NCBI RefSeq assembly: GCF_013618865.1
Contig: NZ_JABSOE010000018.1
Span: forward strand, 1 to 64,000
Source of the DNA: Phocaeicola faecicola
Lineage (GTDB): Bacteria; Bacteroidota; Bacteroidia; Bacteroidales; Bacteroidaceae
DNA: 64,000 nt
Direction of reading: 5' to 3'
Part shown: one piece after another, positions 1 through 7,948 of the stretch
Layout: each line of letters begins with the position of its first letter
How positions within the stretch are numbered: the stretch's first letter is position 1
Notes under the pieces: generated by a model
Seen by the model: the letters and a program-made list of their open reading frames with translations, nothing else
Told to the model about the DNA's origin: nothing
Databases searched by the model: none
Position numbers and translations under genes: made by a program

Positions 1-354
1 ATGTCCAACTGATAGGATTATATGAAAAAACACAGAAAAAGGGCAATAGCAATGGCATATAAAGTGATTATACTCTATCGACTTTATATGCCACCTTACT
101 TTTTAGGGACATTTACTGAATATCCCTATGGGAATTCTTTTTTATGAAAACTGTTCTATCTTTGTGATAGAAATAATTTATCTATATCTTCATTTTAAGA
201 AGGTTAGTGCGGAGGAAGGTGTACATGGCTTAATGAATCATCCCTTGTCTGTCTTTATTCGATTCGTAACGTGGCCTTCCTCTTAAAAAGATTTGCTTTG
301 GGCATTTCTGTTTTTAGGCGTAAATTCAGAAATTGCACCAAAGCAAATTATTTT
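1..354. other. Left-edge non-coding stretch
   Basis: No convincing gene is visible. The only interpretable structure is the terminator at 281-347, which closes the minus-strand two-component operon. The rest is AT-rich and may be the intergenic region of a gene beyond the window edge. Confidence 0.6.
281..347 (-). terminator. Intrinsic terminator of the two-component operon
   Basis: TTTGCTTTGG at 292-301 and CCAAAGCAAA at 338-347 are perfect 10-base complements. An inner arm (302-310 with 327-336, one bulge) extends the stem to about 19 pairs. Read on the minus strand the hairpin is followed by TCTTTTTAAG, a U-rich tail. It starts 8 bases beyond the kinase stop codon. Confidence 0.85.
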
Positions 355-2433
355 TTATGCCCCGAACGGGAACCATATATGGATGAAGGTTCCTTTTCCT
401 TCGGTCGATTCGATTTCGTAATGTCCCTGAAGCTTGCTGGTACGTTCTTTGACGCTTCTTAATCCCAGTCCTTCGTGCGAACTGTATGTTCCGTTGCCGG
501 GGAACCCTTTTCCGTCGTCTTCAATGATGATATCGATATTCTCCTGTACGATGCTGACGGTGACATACGCGTTCTGGGCATGGGCATGCTTGAGGATGTT
601 TGAGATACATTCCTGGATGATTCTGTAAATGTTCAGGACTTTGTCGGAAGAGATTTTCAGTTTACTGATATCCTCCTCTATATAGGCATGGATTTTCAGG
701 TTTTCCTGGTGTTTCAGCCGGTCCATGTAGATGGAAAGTATCTGGTGCAGACTGATGTGGTCGAATACCGGGGTAGACAACTGGTGTGACAGGGTTCTGA
801 GGCTTTCCCGTATGGACTGGATCTGTCCGGTCAGTGCTTCGGTGCTGGTCTGGTTGACACTCATCTGCATGGACAGCAGTTCGTTGCAGATGCCGTCATG
901 CAATTCCCTGGAAATCCGGTTGTTGCTGTCCTCCAGCCCGTTGAGGTACTGGTCGGTCATCTTTTTGTTCATCTCACTGACCAGCAGCTGGCTTTGCATT
1001 TCCTTTTCCTTGATCTGTTTTTCCAGTTCCATCTGCTTGAACCGGAAGGCAATCCTTCTTTTCCGCATGCTGATGACCAGGATGATGATCAGCAGAACCG
1101 TGGCAGTCAGTACTCCGACAGCGGTATAGATTTTGGTCTGATACGCATTCTTCTGTTCGGCCTGTATGTTCTTGAGATGTACAATCTGAAGGTCTTTCTC
1201 TTTGGTCTTCAGTTCGGCCTCGAATCCCGACAAACGGTTGTGGAAACTTCGGGTCTGGAGGTTCTTTTCGGCTTCATGCGCCTCGAGTGCCAGTGCATAT
1301 ACCTTGGCCGGATGATTGAGTCTCATTTCCGCTTCCGAAAGTGCGAACAACGACTCCACCAGCAGGCGGTTCGGATTTTCCCGGTAAAAGTTCACGGCCT
1401 TAGTGAGGTACTGATGGGCCTTGGTAAGCGAATCGGTATCATGAAGCAGCATATATCCATAAAGATAATCAAGGTTGGCCTTGTTGTATTCATTCGAAGT
1501 CCGGTCCTTGTATTTCATGGCTTTCTGGTAGTACTGTATTGCCTGCCGGGTTTCTCCCAGTTCCCTGAATGCCCGTGCGTAATTGGTATAGACATACAGC
1601 TTGAGTCCGTCGGGCATGTTTTCCTGTATCTCCTGACTGGCCACCTGAAGACTGTCGAATGCATTCTGGACCCGGTTGTGGTTAATGAGCAGAATGGCAT
1701 GGTTGCACAACTGCGAAATGTGAACGATACGCGAGTCGATGGAAGTCGTATCTACCGGATAGGAAAAGATACGGCGGGAAAACTGTATCGCTTTTTCAAA
1801 TTCTTCCAGTTCGTTGTACAGTACCGAAATATTCGACAGGATAATGGCCGACAAGGGATAGTTGTGCTGGCTTTCCGTAATGTTCAATGCCTGTTTATAC
1901 GAAGAAATGGACTTGTCCAGCATGAAAGACTTCCGGTTGATGGCCCCCGACAGGTTGTAAGATTCTGCCATATAGGTGGAATCGTTGAGCGCTTCAAAAA
2001 TCGTGATTCCTTCCTGAACGTAATTCCTTGCCGAATCCAGCTGGTTGCTTTGCCAGTATCCGAAGGCTCTTTCGTAATTGGCAATGCCTTCCGAAACCGT
2101 TACGGAATGCCGTTCTGCCGGTTTGAGTGATTGGGCCTTGAGCTGTTCAGTCTTCTTCAGGGCTTTGCTGAATACGGTCTGTGCCTGAGAATAATCACCT
2201 TTGGCATTGAGATAAGTACCGTAGGTGATGTCAATGTCCAGTGCCAGGAACAGGTCGTTGCGGTAATCGGGGTGACGGACTGCCAGCTGGTATACAGAAT
2301 CCATCCGGGCATATTCTCCATTGTCTCCGAAAGTCTCAATCAGCTGACTGAAACTGGTTTTCTCGGCCCGGCAGACAAGACTTCCGAGCAGGCATATCAG
2401 TAATAAGGTAATTTTTTTCACTTTTTTATCCAT
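355..2433 (-). CDS. TPR-containing sensor histidine kinase (NarL/LuxR-partner type)
   Basis: A 692-residue membrane sensor kinase. It has an N-terminal signal peptide (about 1-23), a long periplasmic region rich in TPR-like helical repeats (about 30-400), one membrane segment near 430-455 and a short coiled coil. A HisKA_3 dimerisation domain follows with the phospho-accepting His in RELHDG (H512). The C-terminal HATPase_c domain has an N box (QECISNILKHA) and G boxes (DDGKGFP, EGLGLRSVKER). The gene overlaps the upstream response-regulator gene by 16 bases, so the two are almost certainly co-translated. The ligand is unknown; TPR arrays usually bind peptides or protein partners. Family assignment is sure, signal unknown. 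Confidence 0.93.
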   Translation of the reverse strand: MDKKVKKITLLLICLLGSLVCRAEKTSFSQLIETFGDNGEYARMDSVYQLAVRHPDYRNDLFLALDIDITYGTYLNAKGDYSQAQTVFSKALKKTEQLKAQSLKPAERHSVTVSEGIANYERAFGYWQSNQLDSARNYVQEGITIFEALNDSTYMAESYNLSGAINRKSFMLDKSISSYKQALNITESQHNYPLSAIILSNISVLYNELEEFEKAIQFSRRIFSYPVDTTSIDSRIVHISQLCNHAILLINHNRVQNAFDSLQVASQEIQENMPDGLKLYVYTNYARAFRELGETRQAIQYYQKAMKYKDRTSNEYNKANLDYLYGYMLLHDTDSLTKAHQYLTKAVNFYRENPNRLLVESLFALSEAEMRLNHPAKVYALALEAHEAEKNLQTRSFHNRLSGFEAELKTKEKDLQIVHLKNIQAEQKNAYQTKIYTAVGVLTATVLLIIILVISMRKRRIAFRFKQMELEKQIKEKEMQSQLLVSEMNKKMTDQYLNGLEDSNNRISRELHDGICNELLSMQMSVNQTSTEALTGQIQSIRESLRTLSHQLSTPVFDHISLHQILSIYMDRLKHQENLKIHAYIEEDISKLKISSDKVLNIYRIIQECISNILKHAHAQNAYVTVSIVQENIDIIIEDDGKGFPGNGTYSSHEGLGLRSVKERTSKLQGHYEIESTEGKGTFIHIWFPFGA

Positions 2434-3059
2434 CCTTTTATAAAAGCTATACGCATGAGGTGCGAAACATTGGTGGCTCCGCTTTTTAATAATATGTTTT
2501 TTCGGATCGTATCAATCGTATTCTTGCTGAGGTTCAGTTTCTGTGCTATTTCGTCGGAAGTAAGTCCGCACGAGAGCATATCGATTACTTCATTTTCTCT
2601 CGGACTGGGCACATACGTGATGGAGTCGGATACAGACTGGTCTCCCATGATGGACAGTATGATGTTCAGGGCAGTATGGGAATAATACTTGTTCTGACTG
2701 ACGAGTATGGATTCTACCGCTTTGGTGATTTCATCTGTCTTGTCATTCTTTATCACGATTCCGCTGACTTCCGCCTTGATCAGCAGCTTGATGATCCAGA
2801 ATTCGGTGTGCATGGTATAAACCACGACGGGTATATGAATTGATTTTCTTTTTAAATAATTGAGGATGTCCAGTGCCGTCTGATTATCCAGTTCGTAGTC
2901 GACTATCAGCAGGTCGCAAGGCTGACTGTTCAGATAGTTGTATAGTTCAGGCGGACGGTTCCCGGTACATATCTGATATTTGTTTTCCTGTTCAAGCAGA
3001 TGTTTTAATCCTTCTGCTATGATGGGATGATTATCAAGAATGTAGATTGAGCTTCTCAT
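2418..3059 (-). CDS. LuxR/NarL-family response regulator
   Basis: A 213-residue DNA-binding response regulator, partner of the adjacent kinase. The receiver domain spans about 1-120, with the phospho-acceptor Asp54 in LLIVDYEL and the conserved Lys104 in GIVIKND. The LuxR-type HTH is at about 148-210 (SPRENEVIDMLSCGLTSDEI and following). I chose the ATG at 3059 rather than one 39 codons upstream because receiver folds start directly at MRSSIYILDN and because the promoter at 3094-3125 lies inside the longer version. First gene of a two-gene operon with the kinase. Target genes are not identifiable from the window. Confidence 0.92.
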   Translation of the reverse strand: MRSSIYILDNHPIIAEGLKHLLEQENKYQICTGNRPPELYNYLNSQPCDLLIVDYELDNQTALDILNYLKRKSIHIPVVVYTMHTEFWIIKLLIKAEVSGIVIKNDKTDEITKAVESILVSQNKYYSHTALNIILSIMGDQSVSDSITYVPSPRENEVIDMLSCGLTSDEIAQKLNLSKNTIDTIRKNILLKSGATNVSHLMRIAFIKGWIKK

Positions 3060-3093
3060 GATTTTGTGTAAAGAATGTCTGTTTTTCCGATGG

Positions 3094-3125
3094 CAAAGAT
3101 GCAACATAAAATTGTGTTGTGCAAA
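3094..3125 (-). promoter_or_regulatory. Promoter of the two-component operon
   Basis: Read on the minus strand: TTTG (plus CAAA at 3122-3125), a 20-base spacer, then CATCTTTG (plus 3094-3101), one base off the Bacteroidales -7 consensus TAnnTTTG. It lies 35 bases upstream of the regulator start codon. Confidence 0.65.
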
Positions 3126-3327
3126 TAATGCGGGCAGTAATGTGTCCGGCCATTCCCTTGCGCCGGAATGAGCCAATGTAAAAGAAGAATCTTTGTTTTT
3201 GATAATGAGGTTTGAAAATAAGAAGAAAGTAGTAAATCCTTACACTAAAATTACTAAACGGGCTTTTTATTGGCTTATTTGGGAAAAAACTTGTGTCGAA
3301 TAATTAGGATAATTACAATGAATGGCT

Positions 3328-3335
3328 TACTTTTG
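3328..3335 (+). promoter_or_regulatory. -7 promoter box of phosphoglucomutase
   Basis: TACTTTTG matches the Bacteroidales -7 element TAnnTTTG exactly. No good -33 TTTG is found at the usual distance. The implied 5' leader is about 50 bases. Confidence 0.5.
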
Positions 3336-3391
3336 TGTATTGCTAAATACTTAAATCACGGAAAACATTAACAACATAAATTTGAAAAATC

Positions 3392-5137
3392 ATGGAAAAT
3401 GAAGAATTGATTAAACTGTGTTCTGACAAGGCTCAGAAATGGTTGACTCCGGCTTACGATGCCGAAACTCAGGCAGAAGTGAAACGCATGCTTGAAAATC
3501 CAGATAAGACTGATTTGATCGAGGCTTTTTATAAGGACCTGGAATTCGGAACAGGTGGTTTGCGTGGTATCATGGGTGTAGGTTCTAACCGTATGAATAT
3601 CTATACCGTAGGTGCTGCCACTCAGGGATTGTCAAATTACTTGAATAAATGCTTTGCAGGCAAGAAAGATATCAGTGTAGTAGTAGGACATGACTGCCGT
3701 AACAACAGCCGTCTGTTTGCTGAAATCTCTGCCAACATCTTCTCTGCAAACGGTATCAAGGTATATTTGTTCGAAGACATGCGTCCGACTCCGGAAATGT
3801 CATTTGCCATCCGTCACCTGGGATGCCAGAGCGGTATTATTCTGACTGCTTCTCACAACCCGAAGGAATACAACGGATACAAGGCTTACTGGGACGACGG
3901 TGCTCAGGTATTGGCTCCTCACGATAAGGGTATCATTGACGAAGTAAATAAGATTGCTTCTGCTTCTGACATCAAGTTTGAAGGCAACAAGGAACTGATC
4001 CAGATCATCGGCAAGGAAGTGGATGATGAATACCTGCGCATGGTTCACACCATTTCTATCGATCCGGAAGTCATCAAGCGTCAGAAAGACCTGAAGATTG
4101 TCTATACTCCTATCCACGGAACAGGTATGATGCTGATTCCGCAGTCTCTGAAATTGTGGGGCTTCGAAAATGTTCACTGTGTAGAAGAACAGATGGTGAA
4201 GAGCGGTGACTTCCCGACAGTAGTATCTCCGAATCCGGAAAATGCGGAAGCACTGACCATGGCTATCAACCTGGCCAAGAAAATCGATGCCGACATTGTG
4301 ATGGCTTCTGACCCGGATGCCGACCGTGTGGGTATGGCTTGCAAGGACAGCAAGGGCGAATGGGTACTGATCAACGGTAACCAGACTTGCTTGATCTTCC
4401 TGTACTACATCATCAAGAACCGCATCGCAATGGGTAAGATGAAAGGTAATGAATTCATCGTGAAGACCATTGTGACTACTGAACTGATCAAGGCTGTTGC
4501 CGACAAGAATCATATTGAAATGTACGACTGCTATACCGGTTTCAAATGGATTGCACGTCAGATCCGTCTGAACGAAGGTGTAAAACAGTACATCGGTGGT
4601 GGTGAAGAAAGCTACGGCTTCCTGGCTGAAGATTTCGTACGCGACAAAGACGCCGTTTCTGCTTGTTCTTTGCTGGCTGAAATCTGTGCCTGGGCTAAGG
4701 ATCAGGGCAAGACACTGTATGATGTATTGATGGAAATCTATGTAGAGTATGGTTTCTCTAAAGAAGTGACTGTCAATGTAGTTAAACCGGGTAAGAGCGG
4801 TGCCGATGAAATCAAGGCCATGATGGAAAACTTCCGTGCATGTCCTCCTAAGTCATTGGGTGGTTCTAAGGTAGCCTTGATGAAGGATTACAAGACATTG
4901 AAGGCAACCGACGGAGAAGGTAATGTAACTGCACTGGATATGCCGGAACCTTCTAACGTACTGCAGTTCTTCACAGAAGACGGTACCAAGGTTTCTGTAC
5001 GTCCTTCAGGAACAGAACCGAAAATCAAGTTCTATATGGAAATCAAGGGTGAAATGGGATGTCCGAAGTGCTATGCCAGCGCTGACGCGGCTGCTATGGA
5101 AAAAGTGGAAGCCGTTAAGAAAGACCTGGGTATCTAA
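3392..5137 (+). CDS. pgm: Phosphoglucomutase / phosphomannomutase (alpha-D-phosphohexomutase)
   Basis: A 581-residue cytosolic enzyme that interconverts hexose 1- and 6-phosphates for glycogen, nucleotide-sugar and capsule synthesis. Family signatures appear in order: the phospho-serine loop TASHNPKEYNGYK (Ser154), the metal-binding loop DPDADRVG (about 310), the sugar-binding loop GGGEESYGF (about 405) and the C-terminal phosphate-binding loop RPSGTEPKIKFY (about 535). Length matches the long (PgmB/PMM-like, about 580-residue) subgroup. It is a single-gene unit closed by a strong terminator. Codon use is of a highly expressed kind. The exact substrate preference (glucose versus mannose) cannot be told from sequence. 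Confidence 0.96.
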   Translation: MENEELIKLCSDKAQKWLTPAYDAETQAEVKRMLENPDKTDLIEAFYKDLEFGTGGLRGIMGVGSNRMNIYTVGAATQGLSNYLNKCFAGKKDISVVVGHDCRNNSRLFAEISANIFSANGIKVYLFEDMRPTPEMSFAIRHLGCQSGIILTASHNPKEYNGYKAYWDDGAQVLAPHDKGIIDEVNKIASASDIKFEGNKELIQIIGKEVDDEYLRMVHTISIDPEVIKRQKDLKIVYTPIHGTGMMLIPQSLKLWGFENVHCVEEQMVKSGDFPTVVSPNPENAEALTMAINLAKKIDADIVMASDPDADRVGMACKDSKGEWVLINGNQTCLIFLYYIIKNRIAMGKMKGNEFIVKTIVTTELIKAVADKNHIEMYDCYTGFKWIARQIRLNEGVKQYIGGGEESYGFLAEDFVRDKDAVSACSLLAEICAWAKDQGKTLYDVLMEIYVEYGFSKEVTVNVVKPGKSGADEIKAMMENFRACPPKSLGGSKVALMKDYKTLKATDGEGNVTALDMPEPSNVLQFFTEDGTKVSVRPSGTEPKIKFYMEIKGEMGCPKCYASADAAAMEKVEAVKKDLGI

Positions 5138-5169
5138 TTTGACTGAAGGCTTATCATAACTCATCACAG

Positions 5170-5205
5170 ACCGGCTTTTCCGAGGGTGGAAAAGCCGGTT
5201 TTTTT
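5170..5205 (+). terminator. Rho-independent terminator after pgm
   Basis: A perfect 12-base stem, ACCGGCTTTTCC (5170-5181) with GGAAAAGCCGGT (5188-5199), has a 6-base loop and is followed by six T residues. It separates pgm from the convergent nudC gene. Confidence 0.92.
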
Positions 5206-5215
5206 ATGTCCCTAT

Positions 5216-6022
5216 CTAGATTTTTCCTTCCAGCCAGGCATCGATCAGTTTTCGTGCGATACTGAGTTTCTTGGGGATTTCCGGAAGATTGTCTTTCCGG
5301 TAGAAGTTGCCTGCGCTCAGCTCTTCATCCTGCAGTTTGATGGTTCCGCTTTCATACTCGGCACTGTATCCGATCATGATACCGCTGGGATAGGGCCAGG
5401 GCTGACTGCCGAAATATTTCAGGTTCTTGATCCGGAGCCCGGTTTCTTCCATGACTTCCCGGTGTACGCATTCCTCCAGTGTTTCTCCCGGTTCCAGGAA
5501 TCCGGCTACCAGTCCTTTGAAGGTTCCCCTGAAATTACGGGCATGTACCAATAATATACTGTCTTCTTTCTTGATCAGTACAATCACCGCCGGTGAGATG
5601 CGGGGATAGAATTCCTGCCGGCATTCCGGACAGCGCTTGGCTATGGGGGAGACCTGTGTGGTCGGTACTCCGCACATCGGGCAATAGCGGCTGTTCTTGT
5701 CCCAGTTCAGTATCTGCGAAGCCTTTCCGGCCTTGTTGTACTCCTCTAAAGGCAATACGTCGTAAGAAGCCCTCAGGTCTTTCATCATCCGCGGACTGTC
5801 TTCGTTGCCGGGTACCGGGTGGTATATCGCATAGGTTTTGGCCAGGTATTCGTTCAGGTAACCGATGGTGTGTATGGTGCTTCCTACGGGAACTTCAGTC
5901 GGGGGAAGGGAAGAACAGGGAATGTGGTATCCGTCTGCTTTTTTTTCAATCAACACTTGTCCGTTGTTGAAGACAAACCAGGCACAGACGGGAGCCTCTT
6001 GTGTTACATCGTCTTTTTTCAT
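5216..6022 (-). CDS. nudC: NADH pyrophosphatase / NAD-cap hydrolase (Nudix, NudC family)
   Basis: A 268-residue cytosolic Nudix hydrolase that cleaves NADH (and, in characterised NudC, NAD-capped RNA 5' ends) to the mononucleotides. It has an N-terminal NudC-like region, then a four-cysteine zinc ribbon (CPMCG and CPECRQEFYPRISP, about 130-160). The Nudix box follows at about 169-191, GFLEPGETLEECVHREVMEE, with the canonical G-x5-E-x7-REVxEE pattern. The downstream SQPWPYP motif is typical of NudC rather than other Nudix enzymes. Monocistronic with its own strong promoter. Confidence 0.95.
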   Translation of the reverse strand: MKKDDVTQEAPVCAWFVFNNGQVLIEKKADGYHIPCSSLPPTEVPVGSTIHTIGYLNEYLAKTYAIYHPVPGNEDSPRMMKDLRASYDVLPLEEYNKAGKASQILNWDKNSRYCPMCGVPTTQVSPIAKRCPECRQEFYPRISPAVIVLIKKEDSILLVHARNFRGTFKGLVAGFLEPGETLEECVHREVMEETGLRIKNLKYFGSQPWPYPSGIMIGYSAEYESGTIKLQDEELSAGNFYRKDNLPEIPKKLSIARKLIDAWLEGKI

Positions 6023-6045
6023 ATCTGTAGATGAATTATGTCACG

Positions 6046-6077
6046 CAAAAATATAACTTTTTGCAGTTTTTCCCAAA
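6046..6077 (-). promoter_or_regulatory. Promoter of nudC
   Basis: On the minus strand, TTTG (plus 6074-6077), a 20-base spacer and TATTTTTG (plus 6046-6053) fit both consensus boxes perfectly. The start codon is 24 bases downstream. Confidence 0.8.
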
Positions 6078-6190
6078 TTCCGGAAAAAGTGCCGGAAAGA
6101 AAGGATTTTCATTGTAAAACTGAGAAATTCTTTCCTGTAACGGGAGGAAATACACAGGTTGTAATAAATACAATTTTTGTTAATTGAAAA

Positions 6191-6222
6191 TTTGAATACA
6201 TTAATGAAAACTTATATATTTG
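6191..6222 (+). promoter_or_regulatory. Promoter of the cytochrome c maturation/peroxidase operon
   Basis: TTTG at 6191-6194, a 20-base spacer and TATATTTG at 6215-6222 match the Bacteroidales vegetative consensus perfectly. It places the transcript start near 6229, so the resB start must be the ATG at 6247 and not the in-frame TTG at 6220. Confidence 0.88.
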
Positions 6223-6246
6223 CATCCAGAAACTAACAAAACTATA

Positions 6247-7134
6247 ATGAGACGGGCTGAAACTATATTTTTCACAGGATATCTGGCGGTAGCTGCCTTG
6301 CTTCAGGTAGCGGTGGGGAATCTACCTTTCCGCTTTTTCGCCTATCCGGTCAATTTACTTGTAGCGGCATTATGGCTTTTTGCTTTGTGGATGTGGTATA
6401 AGGATTACCGCGAAGGACGGGCCATCCGCTTTTTACTGTCTCCTTCCATGACGGTATTTACCCTGGTGTCGTTTATCGCCGGTTGCATGGTGATCGGTCT
6501 GTTCCCTCAGCTGTCGGCTGAAGAAGCGGCTGCGAAAACCGGTTTGTGGGGAAGCCTGGGCTGTTACGACTTCATGACCTCGTGGATATTTGTCTCAATA
6601 TTGTTCTTGCTGCTTACCCATTTGGCACTGGTGACCTATCGTGGAGCATTCAGAGCCCGGAAGTTCCGCTGGCGCTTTGTGGCCAATCATGCGGGACTCT
6701 GGCTGGCCTTGTTTGCCGGATTTTTCGGTTCGGCCGACTGTCAGAACCTGCGTATCCCGGTACTGAAGGGAGAGGCTTCCAGCCGGGCATATTCGATGGA
6801 CGGTAAGGTGGTTTACCTGGATTATGAGCTGGAACTGCTGAGTTTTGATGCGGATTATTATGAGAACGGCATGCCCCGTCATTATGAAGCGGAGGTACGT
6901 GCCGGAAAGGATACGGCCCGTCTAGAGGTCAATCATCCCTATTCCTATCGCTGGGGAGAGGACATTTATCTGACAGGCTATGAGCGTAAAAGCGGACAGA
7001 CTGCCTATTGTGTGCTGCAGATTGTCCGCCAACCCTGGAAGTACGTGCAGCTGGCAGGTATCTTGCTGACGCTGATTGGAGGCGTACTGCTGTTTGTTGA
7101 AGGACCGGTGAATAAAAAGAAGTTGCAGAAATGA
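6247..7134 (+). CDS. ResB/CcsB-like cytochrome c biogenesis protein
   Basis: A 295-residue polytopic inner-membrane protein. Hydrophobic segments lie near 6-25, 35-52, 70-90 and 120-140, followed by a fourth pair near 150-165 and the last near 270-288, with a hydrophilic periplasmic portion at about 170-260. System II cytochrome c maturation uses ResB (CcsB) with CcsA to deliver and attach haem to CxxCH apocytochromes. It is clearly shorter than Gram-positive ResB (usually above 400 residues), as is common for the Bacteroidales version. It overlaps ccsA by four bases (ATGA), which fixes it as half of a ResB-CcsA pair. The downstream client is the peroxidase. Confidence 0.82.
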   Translation: MRRAETIFFTGYLAVAALLQVAVGNLPFRFFAYPVNLLVAALWLFALWMWYKDYREGRAIRFLLSPSMTVFTLVSFIAGCMVIGLFPQLSAEEAAAKTGLWGSLGCYDFMTSWIFVSILFLLLTHLALVTYRGAFRARKFRWRFVANHAGLWLALFAGFFGSADCQNLRIPVLKGEASSRAYSMDGKVVYLDYELELLSFDADYYENGMPRHYEAEVRAGKDTARLEVNHPYSYRWGEDIYLTGYERKSGQTAYCVLQIVRQPWKYVQLAGILLTLIGGVLLFVEGPVNKKKLQK

Positions 7135-7922
7135 TTACATGGGATAATTTTATTTGGTTTGTGATACCGGCTGCTGTCTGCTGGCTGGCCGGAGCGTTGG
7201 TTTCCCTGCGTACCGATTCGCGCAGTAAGGCGGCCTTGTGGCTTACCCTCTGCGGTACGCTGGTATTCTCGTGTTTTATTGCCGGTCTGTGGATTTCCCT
7301 GCAGCGTCCTCCGTTGCGCACCATGGGTGAGACCCGTCTGTGGTATTCTTTCTTCATGGGTATTTCGGGAATGCTGACTTACTGGAGATGGGGATACCGG
7401 TGGATCTTGTCGTTTTCCACGGTGGTAGCAGTGGTCTTCTGCGTCATCAACCTGCTGAAGCCGGAGATTCACGACCAGTCGCTGATGCCGGCGCTGCAGA
7501 GTGTGTGGTTTATTCCGCATGTGACGGTATATATGTTTTCGTATTCCGTACTGGGCTGTGCCTTCATGCTTTCGTGTGTGGGACTTTTCCGCCACGAGGA
7601 GAGCTACCTTTCCATGGCCGACGAACTTATCTATACCGGAACGGCCTTTCTGACGGTAGGAATGCTGACCGGAGCCATCTGGGCAAAGGATGCCTGGGGA
7701 AATTACTGGAGCTGGGATCCCAAGGAGACCTGGGCAGCGATTACCTGGGCGGGGTATCTGACGTATATACACCTGCGGCTTTGGGGAAAGTCAAGGCCCC
7801 GTACGCTGTATCTCATTCTCATCGGAAGTTTCCTGACACTCCAGATGTGCTGGTACGGGGTGAATTACCTGCCGGCGGCACAGCAGAGTGTGCATTTATA
7901 TAATCGGACAGCAACTAATTGA
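7131..7922 (+). CDS. ccsA: CcsA/CcmC-family haem-handling cytochrome c assembly protein
   Basis: A 263-residue protein with about eight membrane segments. The diagnostic tryptophan-rich haem-binding loop WGNYWSWDPKETWAAITW lies near residues 183-200 (WWD domain). Conserved histidines that ligate haem in this family are seen in FIPHVTVY (about 127) and in the C-terminal part (HLRLW, AQQSVHLY). It works with the upstream ResB-like protein to export and attach haem c. It overlaps resB by four bases and is followed 26 bases later by the peroxidase gene. Confidence 0.92.
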   Translation: MITWDNFIWFVIPAAVCWLAGALVSLRTDSRSKAALWLTLCGTLVFSCFIAGLWISLQRPPLRTMGETRLWYSFFMGISGMLTYWRWGYRWILSFSTVVAVVFCVINLLKPEIHDQSLMPALQSVWFIPHVTVYMFSYSVLGCAFMLSCVGLFRHEESYLSMADELIYTGTAFLTVGMLTGAIWAKDAWGNYWSWDPKETWAAITWAGYLTYIHLRLWGKSRPRTLYLILIGSFLTLQMCWYGVNYLPAAQQSVHLYNRTATN

Positions 7923-7948
7923 TTTTTTGATCATAAAAACAAAGAAAC

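Larger units (their letters stand above)
3060..3391. other. Divergent intergenic region, response regulator / phosphoglucomutase
   Basis: A 332-base gap between two genes read outwards. It holds a minus-strand promoter at 3094-3125 and a plus-strand -7 box at 3328-3335. No RNA gene or further ORF is supported here. Confidence 0.7.

Noticed and set aside
898-2130. A 410-codon plus-strand open frame opposite the sensor kinase
   Set aside because: The minus-strand kinase has all expected motifs and an operon partner; the plus-strand translation has no family features.
6220-6246. Upstream TTG start for the ResB-like gene
   Set aside because: The TTG lies inside the -7 promoter box TATATTTG, upstream of the expected transcript start.
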